From: Ryuthela nishihirai
Taxonomy: Eukaryota > Arthropoda > Arachnida > Araneae > Heptathelidae
Assembly: GCA_038380435.1 (NCBI GenBank)
Contig: JAWZYU010000009.1
Coordinates: forward strand, 63,269,901-63,333,900
Direction: 5' to 3'
DNA length: 64,000 bases
Position numbers and translations under genes: made by a program. Of the stretch, positions 1 through 10,009 are shown piece after piece (within the stretch, counting starts at the first letter, position 1; every line of letters starts with the position of its first letter). The notes below the pieces were generated by a model. That model made no database searches, was not told the DNA's origin, and saw only the letters and a program-made list of their open reading frames with translations.

Positions 1-156
1 TACATTTATGATTGGTTCATCAATATTGAAAATGTTCAAAATTATTGTACGGATCTTCTGCTTTTTTTATCTATTAATCAAGATGTTTTTTCCTTACCTT
101 CATTCTGTTCGTATCGAAATAATAATGAATTGTATATTAATATAAAGTACTTAGAT

Positions 157-636
157 CAGTAGTTCCCAATCTATTGAGCGCTACGAATCCTCTAAAAAGT
201 CACATTCTTTCTGAGGACGTTCTATGAACTCTTACCTTTTTCTGCAAACCCCCCTGTCAATCATTGCCTGATACCTTTTAACCAAAATATACTGTAAATC
301 CTCACAATAGGGACTCCCTAAAAGTCCCCAGGAATGGATTATATATCCAGTTCTTTATTTGCTGTTCATTTATTGGCTAATTTTTAATTTGAATCTATAT
401 ATTAGAGTGAAGATATTCGATAATCCAGAAATTCTTATGTCAACAGTCAATTTCATCTTGTGATCAGCATGAATAGCTAGTGTTGCCATGCTTAAAGACA
501 TAACTGCAACAAAATACAAAAAAAAAATAGCTCGGTTATTCAATCCAGAAAGTGTACTCTTTCCGTTGGTGCTTTTTAAAAAAAAAGCACGCGGACCCCT
601 GCGCTACCTTCACGAATTCCAGATTGGGAACTACTT
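157..636. mobile_element. Non-autonomous hAT element
   Basis: The two ends are inverted copies: the left begins CAGTAGTTCCCAATCT, and the right end read backwards gives AAGTAGTTCCCAATCT. An imperfect 8-bp duplication flanks it (ACTTAGAT at 149-156, ACTGAGAC at 637-644; 6 of 8 match). CAG-N-GGTTCCCAA-type ends with 8-bp duplications are the hAT signature. The 480-bp body has no recognisable transposase, so it would depend on an enzyme supplied elsewhere. The diverged duplication suggests an old insertion. Confidence 0.6.
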
Positions 637-2340
637 ACTGAGACAACAGGCAAGTTGTAACTCTTGTGGTTACCTTAACATTTTTCACTTTTTTCATTGA
701 TACCCCCCACCACCACTAGATCTGGCCCTGCTTAGGTACTTAATTATCTACTTTGCCAGCATATTAGAATCCAGTTTCTTAACTACTCTAGAGTCAGTTC
801 AAACAATAACATAAAATTACGCCATTCACCAGTTTATCTATAGTTTCTACTTATTTATTATTTTATACAAATTTTACCTCTAACTGAGGTCTAGCATTGA
901 ATAATAATTACCGACTTCACTAGCTGCACAATCACATTGTACTCGGCTCTACGGGTCTTTGCAGGACACAATCTTTCCAATGAAGAAACAACAGCGAAAA
1001 ATCTCAGTCCTGGCACCTCTGATGCTTTTGGAACCAACCACGAAAGAGGTTTTTCTTACAGTTCAGAGCCTCGTTTACTCACTCGACGTTGTCCCCTCCC
1101 CCTCTAGATCCGGCTCTGGTCTCCCGTGTGCCCCCGTGATATAAATCAGAGAGCCTATATAATCAGAAATTGGCAAATAAACACCATTATCGCCATGTAT
1201 GGCGATAATGTAAAGTATATGAAACTGGAAGCATATACAAACTCTTCAGATTGATGCTTTAATATATACCGAAGAGTCAAAACATTATGACCAGCGCGTC
1301 TTCAAATACAAATCGAAGCAACTGCAGGTAGAGACGGCTCAGTGACTGTAAGGGTAAGAGACATAATCATTTTCAATTAAAATTTACTTAAAATAACAAA
1401 ATATTATTCAGAAAATGCTACTAGCACAATTTTTCCCTGTACAAGTATCAGAAAAGGAATATAACCAATCCTTCTAAACACACTCATGCTCTCAAAAAGC
1501 ACAAACATGGCAACTGTCGACTCCATTTGTTAACCTCTCACTCCACAGGAATTTCTAGTGCCAATGAATGTGGCTAACAAACTCTGTGAACGCGATGATT
1601 TCGACCTTCACCTTTTTGGAAGTGTGACATCTCTAGTCTATAACTGTTTTAGTGTCTCTATCTTTAAATCCAACGCTAAATAAAATGGTGACAGTATCGA
1701 TTTTCTACTGAAGCTCATTGCATTCAAGGTCCGGGAGTGTATAAAGTACGTAATTTACAAATATTTTTCCTTCTGATCCGCAATTTGTCTCCAGTCAATA
1801 ACCGAAAGTTTAGTCATGTTAATTTTAGACATGACCATTGACGTTAACTAAGAAGCAACTTAAATTGAGCATAAAACAAAACTTAATAAAGCATGACTAT
1901 GAAAAAACAAACAGAAATATAAAAGATGTTTTGTTAGGATGAAACTGAGCCATTTGACGCCATAGTCTTCTTTTCATATTTTCTCGACCCCCTTTAAATT
2001 AGAGGTATGTCGAAAAAAAATAACGTTAATATCAAAATGGGGAAGTTTCATATCACGCTGTTCATTAATATTTAGTAAGACGGCAGTTGGTACTCTTAAG
2101 GAGAAACATCTAGTACTAAATTGGATATGAAAACTGTTTTTATCTTAGCCGCTTTGTATTAAAACATGGAGTCAAAAAAAAACCTTTGCATTTCACTGAA
2201 ACACAAAACGGATCTCTTCAGACCGTTTTTTTAAGTTAGTTTTTTTTCCCGACACGGAAATTGAGTTTTATGCCATCGGATGATTTTTTTTTTATATAAA
2301 TAAGCAGAATAAAAGGGAGGAAGATGATAAAAAAAATAGA
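637..2340. other. AT-rich stretch, nothing recognised
   Basis: I see no coding motif, SINE or clear element end here. The only structure noted is a small hairpin at 1185-1210, with 12-bp arms CATTATCGCCAT and ATGGCGATAATG around a 2-base centre. Confidence 0.5.
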
Positions 2341-2900
2341 AGAGGAAGCCGTCCTTTATTTCCATTAGTGCTGTAAAGGAAACCGCAACACGAGAAACCC
2401 CGAGGGACAGAAATTACAAGTCTAAACGCGAGAAACGTGCCGAGCACTTGCAGCTAATGCTTACAATTCTGTTAATGTCCCGCACGGCTCCCCGTCTCCG
2501 CAAATAAAAGAACGCTAATTAGCTGCCTCGCACGCTGAACGACGTCCTCCGCTCAGGAAAGGATCCCGGAGAAGAACGATCCAACTGACGAGTCCCGAAA
2601 GCTCAGCTGACGCTTACTGCATCCTTCCCTTTCCTGTTAATGAAAATATTTATGTGCGCTTTCCGTTTCTGTTTTTCCCCTTCGAAAGTTAAAATAATAA
2701 CGTTTACGTTATATCTCGCACAGCCCGACGGTATCGCATTTCATCAGACATAATTTCCGAAGTTTCTGATGATGATAATCAATTACGCTGTCAACTAGAG
2801 TTCATTAATTAATAACAGTCCTAATGTCTGTCGCTAATATGGAGGCGCTTTTGTCTGGCCGAGAGTCACGGGTAATGTTGTTTAAAACTAGACTTCATTC
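2341..2900. other. Unique GC-richer block, possible conserved non-coding element
   Basis: This block is clearly less AT-rich than its surroundings and holds no repeat seen elsewhere in the window. All frames are broken by stops, so it does not read as an exon. It contains homeodomain-type cores (for example GCTAATTAGCTG near 2515) and several CG-containing words. Composition and lack of repeats fit a conserved non-coding or regulatory element, but that is inference from appearance only. Confidence 0.25.
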
Positions 2901-2984
2901 TGCACCAAAAAAATAGAGAGAGAGCAATCTGTAACTCGCTTCTTTATGAGAGTGTGGTAAGTAAATGGGTTGTTGTTTATCGCA

Positions 2985-3230
2985 AGATTAAAAGAACCAG
3001 AAAAGTCACAAACGTGTTATTTTCGTTTTCTACTAAGTTTCACGACTAAAAGTGACAATAATCAGAGAAGTCATCTCAAAAAAAAAGATGAGAGCAACAA
3101 AGATTTAAGTTCTTAAAATTTTTATTAAAGTCTTCACAGAAAAAAAAATAATGTACTGCCCCAGATTAAAAAGAACGGGAAAAGTCCGAAACGTATTATT
3201 CCACTTTCTAACTTTCACGACTAACTATTA
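2985..3230. repeat. Direct repeat of about 66 bp
   Basis: The segment at about 2985-3052 (AGATTAAAAGAACCAG through TTTCACGACTAA) recurs in diverged form at about 3165-3230 (AGATTAAAAAGAACGGG through TTTCACGACTAA). Similarity is roughly four bases in five, so the duplication is old. Function unknown. Confidence 0.5.
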
Positions 3231-3379
3231 TGATATTAAATATAGAGTAATATGCATATAATAATTAGAAAGTAGATTTTTTTCGATCTAATCATAAACT
3301 AGAAATTGAAATCGTTTCTGTTAAATAGGAAATGATTGTTTTCAATCATAATAATAATTTATACTTTCCTGTTTTTCAG

Positions 3380-3433
3380 GGTGAACGAGGGGAGTCGGAG
3401 CTGTCGAGAAAAGCCTCGACTACTACTCTCTAA
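3380..3433 (+). CDS. Possible last coding exon of an unidentified gene
   Basis: A good splice acceptor (CCTGTTTTTCAG, AG at 3378-3379) is followed directly by an 18-codon frame ending in TAA at 3431-3433. The frame reads GERGESELSRKASTTTL. The segment is richer in G and C than its surroundings and the codons look ordinary. The end -TTL fits a class I PDZ-binding motif (S/T-x-hydrophobic). I cannot identify the gene, the upstream exon is not visible in the window, and a frame of this length can arise by chance. It lies 2.5 kb upstream of the other exon candidate on the same strand; whether they belong together is unknown. Confidence 0.25.
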   Translation, partial: GERGESELSRKASTTTL

Positions 3434-3555
3434 CACCTAAATATCAAATTTCCAGAGTAATAGACTGATTACCATATCAAAGATTTATGATTTTTTTTTC
3501 CAAGTTTAATGTCGGTTGTATTGTTTTATGTCGTATTTTTTCACATAATTGGCTA

Positions 3556-4340
3556 ACTGAACGGGTTACAAAGCCTCCAAGGGCATGGGGAAGGTCAAGG
3601 AAGGGAATCTACTATACAGCTGTTAGGAGAGAAACGGTTGCCTTGCGTTAAGACTATCCAATTGTGAAGTTGGTCCCCTTCCACAACCTACTCCGAGCTC
3701 TTGGAGTCTTGTAACTTGGATATTTAGCCCATTGTGTGCTAGAGATAGATGGAAGCCTCCAGTCAAGGATACCCAGCGTGTTCTTTAACATGCACAGGGT
3801 ATGGTTCTTATGCATACGGCTTAACGTCTAATTCGACGGATAACGGCCTTCGCTTTCCTGATCTTTCCCTTTCCTCTTCCGTCCCTTTCACAGGTTCCTT
3901 TTCCTGATCCTTCCCTTCCCTCTTCCGTCCCTTCCACAGGTTCCTTTTCCTGATCCTTCCCTTACCTTTTCCGTCCCTTCCACAGGTTCCCTTTCCTGAT
4001 AGAGATAGGGTTGCGGTTTAGATAAGCTAAAGATCAACGCAGGCGCAGTTGGGACTCGAACCAGCCAGGTTCGTAATCTACAGCAGTTCCCACATTCGAG
4101 CCCAGCTGTGCCAGCTTTGAGATTTCTCTCCGCACAACTCCCGCCCTACCTTCGGTCAGTAGGGTACACCAATGGACGCCGTTCGTAGGATGCGGCGTAA
4201 AGTCCTGACTCCATGTCCAATAGTTTTATCTCCTCCAACCTCCTTTAAGTTCTTGGGGTCTTCGTGATCTAAACATTTAGCCCATTGTGAACAAAAAAGA
4301 GGTTCTCAGAGGTAGAACAACCCAACCGCGTTAAATTGGG
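3556..4340. repeat. Old rearranged SINE-A copies, partly inverted
   Basis: Degenerate SINE-A pieces alternate in orientation. Minus-strand tail sequence lies at about 3560-3660, plus-strand tail at about 3665-3752, minus at about 3753-3855 and 4005-4068, and plus at about 4069-4338 (it ends AGAACAACCCAACC). The order suggests that one old minus-strand SINE was interrupted by inverted SINE sequence and then joined head to head with a plus-strand copy. Divergence is high, so borders are approximate. Confidence 0.55.
3853..3998. repeat. Minisatellite, three 46-bp units
   Basis: The word CCTGAT recurs at 3857, 3903, 3949 and 3995, a strict 46-bp period. Each unit carries CTTCCGTCCCTTCCACAGG or a close variant. 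The array sits where a minus-strand SINE A would carry its TCGGTGTCCCCTACTGACCG segment, so it appears to have expanded inside an old SINE. Confidence 0.75.
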
Positions 4341-4555
4341 AAATCGTTTGTGACATTTTAAAGTTAATTTTCCGATTAAATGATAAAATTAAGCTTTTTT
4401 CAAAATGTTCATAATTTTTCGTTGATTTTATATAACATGGTGCTAATTAATCATAAGACTAACAGTATAGTATGTGTTTACTTTGATTTATTGACCAAAA
4501 ACCTAGAAAAGTATTTCATAAGTTTAGGTTGTTTTATCTTTGAGTGGTACCTTTG

Positions 4556-4735
4556 TACGCACAATTGACTAAATAACCATAACTTTCCGAAAACTCCAAG
4601 GATTCAGAACTATTTATCGAAAGGGCATCTGCACACCTAGTAGGAGACAGGTGGAAACCTCCTAGCAAGGCTTCCAGCATGATCTTTAACAAGAACAGGT
4701 TATGGCTTTCCTGCACACCAGCCAGTGGTTTTTAA
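4556..4735 (-). repeat. Old SINE-A fragment
   Basis: It shows diverged minus-strand SINE-A order: a segment like GGGCTAAATGGCC, then GGAGACAGGTGGAAACCTCC, then a block like GTTCTTTAACGTGCACAGG (here ATCTTTAACAAGAACAGG). No head or target duplication is visible. Confidence 0.45.
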
Positions 4736-4779
4736 GAATCAATTTTTAAAAAACTAATTTTTTTGCCTAAAACAATCAA

Positions 4780-4883
4780 GGATGTTTAAAATACATGAAT
4801 TACTGAAAACCTTAACTATCGTAAATATAACGGATGTTTAAAATACATGAATTACTGAAAACCTTAACTATCGTAAATATAAC
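4780..4883. repeat. Perfect tandem duplication, 52 bp x 2
   Basis: Unit one at 4780-4831 and unit two at 4832-4883 are identical; both start GGATGTTTAAAATACATG. A perfect copy in otherwise diverged DNA means a recent local event, or an assembly error. Confidence 0.9.
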
Positions 4884-6898
4884 GGATGTTTATAAGGTAG
4901 CAAAGGTGTCTTCAGTTCTATTCATTTCTTGTTAATTGCGCCGAAATCCTATAGAAGTTACGCTATTTTAACACCATTTTAGCTCGTTTAAAAACCGAGT
5001 TAACCACTCTCTCGTCTGTCCGTCGTAGACATTCAGATGTTTTAGAGATAAAAAATCATTTTTTTTGGTTCCATGGATATTGATGAAATATTACAATTCG
5101 CATTTTTCCGAAGTCCTCAATAGTTTTAATAGCGTTTTCTAACGGTGGAAAAGGTTAGATAATGCCAAAATGTAACGAAATATTGCAAAAGGATCACTTT
5201 GTGCTGCATGTTTAAAATTTTAACAGTAAAGTGGGATAGTCAAGAAGTTTTACATGGGCAGCAATGATTTATTCCCTTACCCTAGGGTGGAGGAATAAAA
5301 TGTAATTTTGTTGCTTTAAGGGATATATGACAAATTTAGTGTTTTATAGGTACTGATAAAATATTACTATTTGCATTTTAACGAACCATACATTAGTTGA
5401 ATTTTTACTGTTAACGAGTGCTACAGGAGGAAACTAAACTTCATTTGCTTTGAAAACGAGCATACTGTATTTGCAGAGGCTATATGTTATTCTACTAATT
5501 TAAATTCTTCAAGGTCACATTTGTTCATTCGTCACACCTGCATTTAGATATATCAAATGGAAAATCTTACAAAATATTTTTCCTCACAGGACTTGGAATG
5601 GTAAAAAAAATTGGTACCAAGACATTCTATGGTTGCATACTACGATATCTTATAGGATATATGTTTCATTGAAAGTAAGGACCATTTGCTATCACTTTTA
5701 TCGTTCTATATCGGGGGACATAAATACTATAATTATTTAAAAATTGCACCTTAGATATCATGTAGTCTGAATAACGCTAAGCCATTCTGCAAATATTAGC
5801 GGAGAAACTGCTTTTTTTAGAACAGTGATAGAAACGGAAACTGAGTTTGCCTTTTGAAACGTTCTTGCAAATATAGTTCTCTCAGTGTTTAATTTTTATT
5901 CTTTTTAATATTTTTTTTATTTTTTTCAGAAGTATTTGTTTGGTGCTGTACAACCAACGCGATGGTAAGTCTGAGTTAATTGTGTGGAGCTTATCTGTCG
6001 ACAGAACTAATTAAAATTTCATCAGATGAATGAAAACTGCAAGTGACTGTGGGAAAAAAATATTGTAATTAGGAAATAATTTAAGCGTTCTCGGGGGAAC
6101 TCATGCGTGGCCTAATGGAGTATGTTCCCTTTCTGAACTTGACATTTTCCCCCTCTTGAAAGACCTGGAAGAGAGTAAAGTAACACTTCTCTGCGTGTAT
6201 TTCTTCTCTGCAACTATGTGGATGGCGAACAAAAGTGCAAAGGTAGACAGAATGAGATGGGGAGAATTTCTTTTGAAAAGGAAAACCCTTGACAGATAAT
6301 TAAGAGAGAATAGTTTGTTATCATTATTATGACAGGCGACGAATGGCCAACACAAAACAGAATATAACTCATATTTTCCCCAAGAAAACAGAGGAATTCC
6401 CAGAAGGTGTGTGTATTGTACTGTGCGTAGATCCTGCCCGTCACTTCAAATCAACAACCTTAGGGATTTGTTTCAGAATTCGTGTGTTTCAGCAGCCACC
6501 TTGCATCGTTATGAATCACACTTTGTAATCTATGGTTTCTTTTGTTCAGCTGTATTAAATTTGCGTAACATTTGCTTCTGCAATCAAATTCGTTTGAGTC
6601 ATCTTTTGTCGAGTTTCGCACGAGTCTGCTCATCATATTCTTTTGTACTTTGCATTCAAACAGTTAAAGAGTTAACGTCATTTCGAAGATAATAAGAAAT
6701 ACTATACAAGCATTCGAGAGATATTAATTGTGATTTTTCATTGAATGTTTCGTTTTTAAAATTCTGCCAAATAAGGCATAAAATCTTTCATGAATTAAAG
6801 AATATCTTTTTAATTGTCTTTTTATAAATATGTAATTTGCTTAATAAATACAAATGTGTTTGTATTTAACATTGTCAAAACGTTCACCAACCTTCAAA
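4884..6898. other. No gene recognised apart from one exon candidate
   Basis: AT-rich sequence without recognisable repeats or transposon motifs, apart from the small exon candidate at 5930-5964. Short open frames on both strands show no known motif. Confidence 0.4.
5930..5964 (+). CDS. Candidate 35-nt micro-exon of an unidentified gene
   Basis: A long pyrimidine tract ending TTTTTTCAG (AG at 5928-5929) precedes 35 bases, followed at once by the consensus donor GTAAGT (5965-5970). All three frames are open across the 35 bases (for example KYLFGAVQPTR in frame 1), and an ATG lies exactly at the 3' edge. Acceptor and donor are both near-consensus, which is unusual for chance in AT-rich DNA. Length 35 is not a multiple of three, so skipping it would shift the frame. 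Alternatively it is a 5' exon whose last codon is the start codon. I do not recognise the gene. Confidence 0.35.
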
Positions 6899-7349
6899 GT
6901 TTGGTTTGGTTGTTTAGGGTTTTATGGCGCATTAGCATCTGAGGCTATAATGCGCCAAACACATGTCCAAATAAAAGATAAAAGTCATAGAACCCTCAAC
7001 TAAGTATTAAAAATTAACTACAAATAAATACACATATTGTAAAACAATAAAAGGAAATATATTCAACAACAAAGAACAAATGTATAAATATCATATAAAG
7101 ATAAACATAAAGATACATAGAACGTAAAAGATGGTAAAATCAAAATCGCGTAAAATATCCAGTATATCGTAAAAATTCAAATATAGAGTTAAAACAACAA
7201 TTTTCTGATAACAGATGTTCGAGTGTAAGGGACTCGGACGTAAAATTATGAAAATTAAAAAACATATGTCTTTCAAAGTTAAAACATGTACATTCAATTA
7301 AAATATGCTTAATACTTAAAGCGGTGTCACAAAACTCGCACTTAGGTAC
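6899..7349 (-). mobile_element. LINE 3' end: ORF2 C-terminus plus 3' UTR
   Basis: The minus strand has an uninterrupted frame of 69 codons from 7349 to a stop at 7140-7142. It is the C-terminus of a LINE ORF2, with the zinc-finger-like order C-x2-C-x7-H-x4-C (KCEFCDTALSIKHILIEC) followed by FEFLRYTG. This end is typical of LINEs of the I/Jockey group that carry RNase H. The 3' UTR contains an imperfect inverted repeat around TTTGGCGCATTATAGCC and CTAATGCGCCA, and ends with the tail CTAAACAACCAAACCAAAC at about 6899-6920. The 5' side is cut where the MITE at 7349 starts. The open frame suggests a fairly young copy. Confidence 0.75.
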
Positions 7350-7497
7350 TCTCGCTCAAAAAAGTATCCGAACACTACGGTTGATTACAAAATTCAGAAA
7401 AATATCTGGCAACGATTTTTTTAGAAATTAGTGAGCTGGCAACCTTCGTGTCACGTGACACGAAGGTTGCCAGCTCACTAATTTCTAAAAAAATCAG
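7349..7497. mobile_element. Tc1-type palindromic MITE, right arm truncated
   Basis: The left end CTCTCGCTCAAAAAAGTATC follows TA (7347-7348) and matches the ends of the copies at 26629 and 40638. The body folds into a near-perfect hairpin centred on GTGTCACGTGACAC (arms about 7418-7457 and 7458-7497). The right arm stops after AAAAAAATC, so the right terminus and its TA are missing. Confidence 0.7.
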
Positions 7498-7966
7498 GTC
7501 AATCTGGTCAAATCACCAATCATCAAACCAAATCAAATTTTGGTCAAATCTGGTTACATTTTCCACATCAATGCTTTTCCACCTGCCGCCGCCACGTTGT
7601 CCCGAACTGGGACCATAAACTGTACAGACTGTTACCTTTTAGAACGAGTGACTCGCTTTTCATGAACTTTGATAAACATTTTAGGCTCCATCACTACAAA
7701 GGTTACCCTTGATTGAAAAGGGCCGCCTGTTTGAAAATTATCCCGAAAATGGGAATAGCTGTGTGTAAACTGTCGAAAATAGTAACTTGTCAATAAATGT
7801 TGTGCTGTATTTGTAATTACAAATTATCTCAGTTTTCATTATGGTGATGTCTGTATTCCTAATGTTGGGTTCAGAGACTGCCTTAGACTTGGCAGCAAGT
7901 AGACAGATCATTGCCTAAGTGTGTGTGCCGCCCCAATACTAATACCCAATACTAAAGGGGGGCATC
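7498..7966. other. Nothing recognised
   Basis: No coding motif or repeat end seen. Short local repeats of GGTCAAATC/CAAATC words occur at 7498-7555. Confidence 0.4.
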
Positions 7967-9735
7967 ACAACAATTCACCAATACTGTTGTGATAGGTGAG
8001 AAACCAAATTCAACTCTACGTATTTGGTAACTGCGTCTTTTTTGATGTTTTTGGTATCTAAATTAAAGTTTCTGGCTAGTATATCATTGTGACGTTTATC
8101 AGTTGTTTGGAACAAGTTTTTGAGATTAGAACTTCCGTGCCTGGCGATCTGTAAACCGCAAATAAATACTGTATTTATATTCAGTGTTTCAACAGGAATC
8201 ACAAGCGAAGGCGTCTTCTCGACTAATAATATGCCGCGAAGAAAAGTAGATCCCATGTGCAAAAGGGCCAGGAATTCTTGTAAAAAGTTGAATTTTTTTT
8301 TTTCTAAATTTAACAATGGAATGTCCTTGCTGAGCATGTTAGTTTCTGTCAGTATAATAACATCTAAAAGATTCAGAATATTTTTAAGATAAACACAGAA
8401 AATAGCACAGTTTTCTTTTTCTACTTCGAATGTTCACATGTATAAAGCTTAAATATTCAAATTCATAACAAACTTTACTAATCATGAACCATTTCTTAAC
8501 TTCTTCATGGTCGCACGAAACAATTTCGTTGTGATCAAATGTCGGTATGTCATCAAAATGATAGTTGGCCATGGTAAAAAAAAGAGTGGAGCATATAATT
8601 AAGATATATCACATTTAAAATTCTCTGAAATTCTTGAGCACATCAAATCGAACTACTTTGTCACCATCAAAATTTCTTCATGATTTCCTCGTTACGAAAC
8701 CAGCCGTATTTAAATTTTTTGATTTGCCCAGCACCTCGCTTTCCAAAAAAGTTATTTGTTCATTACAGTTAATTTTTCATTTTAGTAGATTAGAGTTTTT
8801 TTAGCATCACCAGTAAAGTTATAATGAAAAAGATTTACGATATCTTTTTATCACCCATCGTTCACGTTTGTTTCTAGACTTAAATTGGGCAAAAATCACA
8901 TGTGTTTTTGCTCTTGTTCCTTGTTGGCAGTCTATGTAAGACTTCAAGTTGATCAATGATATATGAAAGGATTTTGTCACATTTATCACAATCTAATTTA
9001 CGGTTTCTTTCTCCTCTTGGTCGTCAATTGAAATGTCATATATCTAGATATTTCGATTTCTGCCATACCGTTCGTGATCGTTAATTTGTGACTTTAAAGC
9101 CATATTCTCTTGAGGGAAATCAACTCATGTTGTTTCAGTGGAAGTCAACTTACTAATAGTGTCAAGTTGCGTCGTTCATAATCATGAAACTTATTCAACA
9201 GTGTACCATACTGTGATGAGAAAAACGCTCTTGAGTGTCTTAAGTCTTTGATTTCATATCTTAAATGCAAACTTTCATTTCACATACTAGAATTTTTTCA
9301 ATGAAATTTTTTTCTATGAAATTTTTCATTCGCATACTAGAATCTTAGACGAGTGGTGACCCAAGGATGTCTCCTGGCTGTAGTTAACGTTATCGTTCAA
9401 TTTCTCCGAAAGTGATACACGTGTATTATTCTTTAGATACATATTGTCTCTGTTTTCCTTATCTAAAATTAGCCTGGAATTTGTTCTACTTAATTTGCAG
9501 TCGGTATAAAGATACATTTTGTTTTCTTTTCTTAAGACACCTTTTTGCATTTTTTCTCCGTTGTGCCAGAGAACCCAAAATGCAGCTTCTCTTTGCATCC
9601 ACCGCAAAGCATATGGTCAGCATTTGGAGTAATTGTTTTCTGCACATATGTAATATTGGATTTACTGTGTGGAGAATTTTGGCTTGCAAATGCAATGGGA
9701 GAAAAAAGAGCCAACGACCACTACAGGGAGATGCA
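7967..9735 (-). pseudogene. Degenerate non-LTR retrotransposon: ORF1 (zinc finger, FP-like domain) and ORF2 endonuclease
   Basis: Read on the minus strand in broken frames. ORF1 starts with a PHD-like zinc finger near 9670-9530 (TPNADHMLCGGCKEKLHF, then SGTTEKKCKK). A weakly helical middle follows, then near 8900-8640 a domain resembling the C-terminal domain of FP-type proteins found in LINE ORF1s: LFWKARCWANQK, then KYGWFRNEEIMKK, then GDKVVRFDVL. ORF2 may start at the ATG at 8572 (MANYHFDD). It holds the start of an APE-type endonuclease: HVNIRS, then DVIILTETNM with the catalytic Glu, then ARNFNLD where an active enzyme has GDFN, so that Asp is lost. The copy ends near 7967 inside the endonuclease; reverse transcriptase is missing. 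Several frameshifts and stops show it is dead. Clade is uncertain (CR1/Jockey-like). Confidence 0.7.
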
Positions 9736-10009
9736 CAAATTGGGTCCTAAAGCTCTGTGGTTTAAATGACCTTAGCCAGCTCACTCTACGCAAGGCGCTG
9801 TCTGAAAAACGGAGAACTGACCCAGGGAGGGTGAAGAGCAATGAAGTTCATGGCGCTTACTAGTCCGATAGCTGCCCAGAAGGTCAACTGACGATGGTCG
9901 AGGTCACAGAAGGGGGCGGATACATTCAGCTGGCAGGAGCTCGTTGAGGAACGTCCGATCGCAACGAAAACACTAGCAACTTTGATATACTACACCTTGT
10001 ATATAGCGT
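9736..10009. other. Nothing recognised
   Basis: A short unique stretch between the LINE fragment and the mariner element; no motif seen. Confidence 0.4.

Noticed and set aside
3556..4340. CRISPR-like or regulatory repeat array in the 46-bp minisatellite
   Set aside because: The units are head-to-tail without unique spacers, in eukaryotic-type DNA; an ordinary minisatellite.
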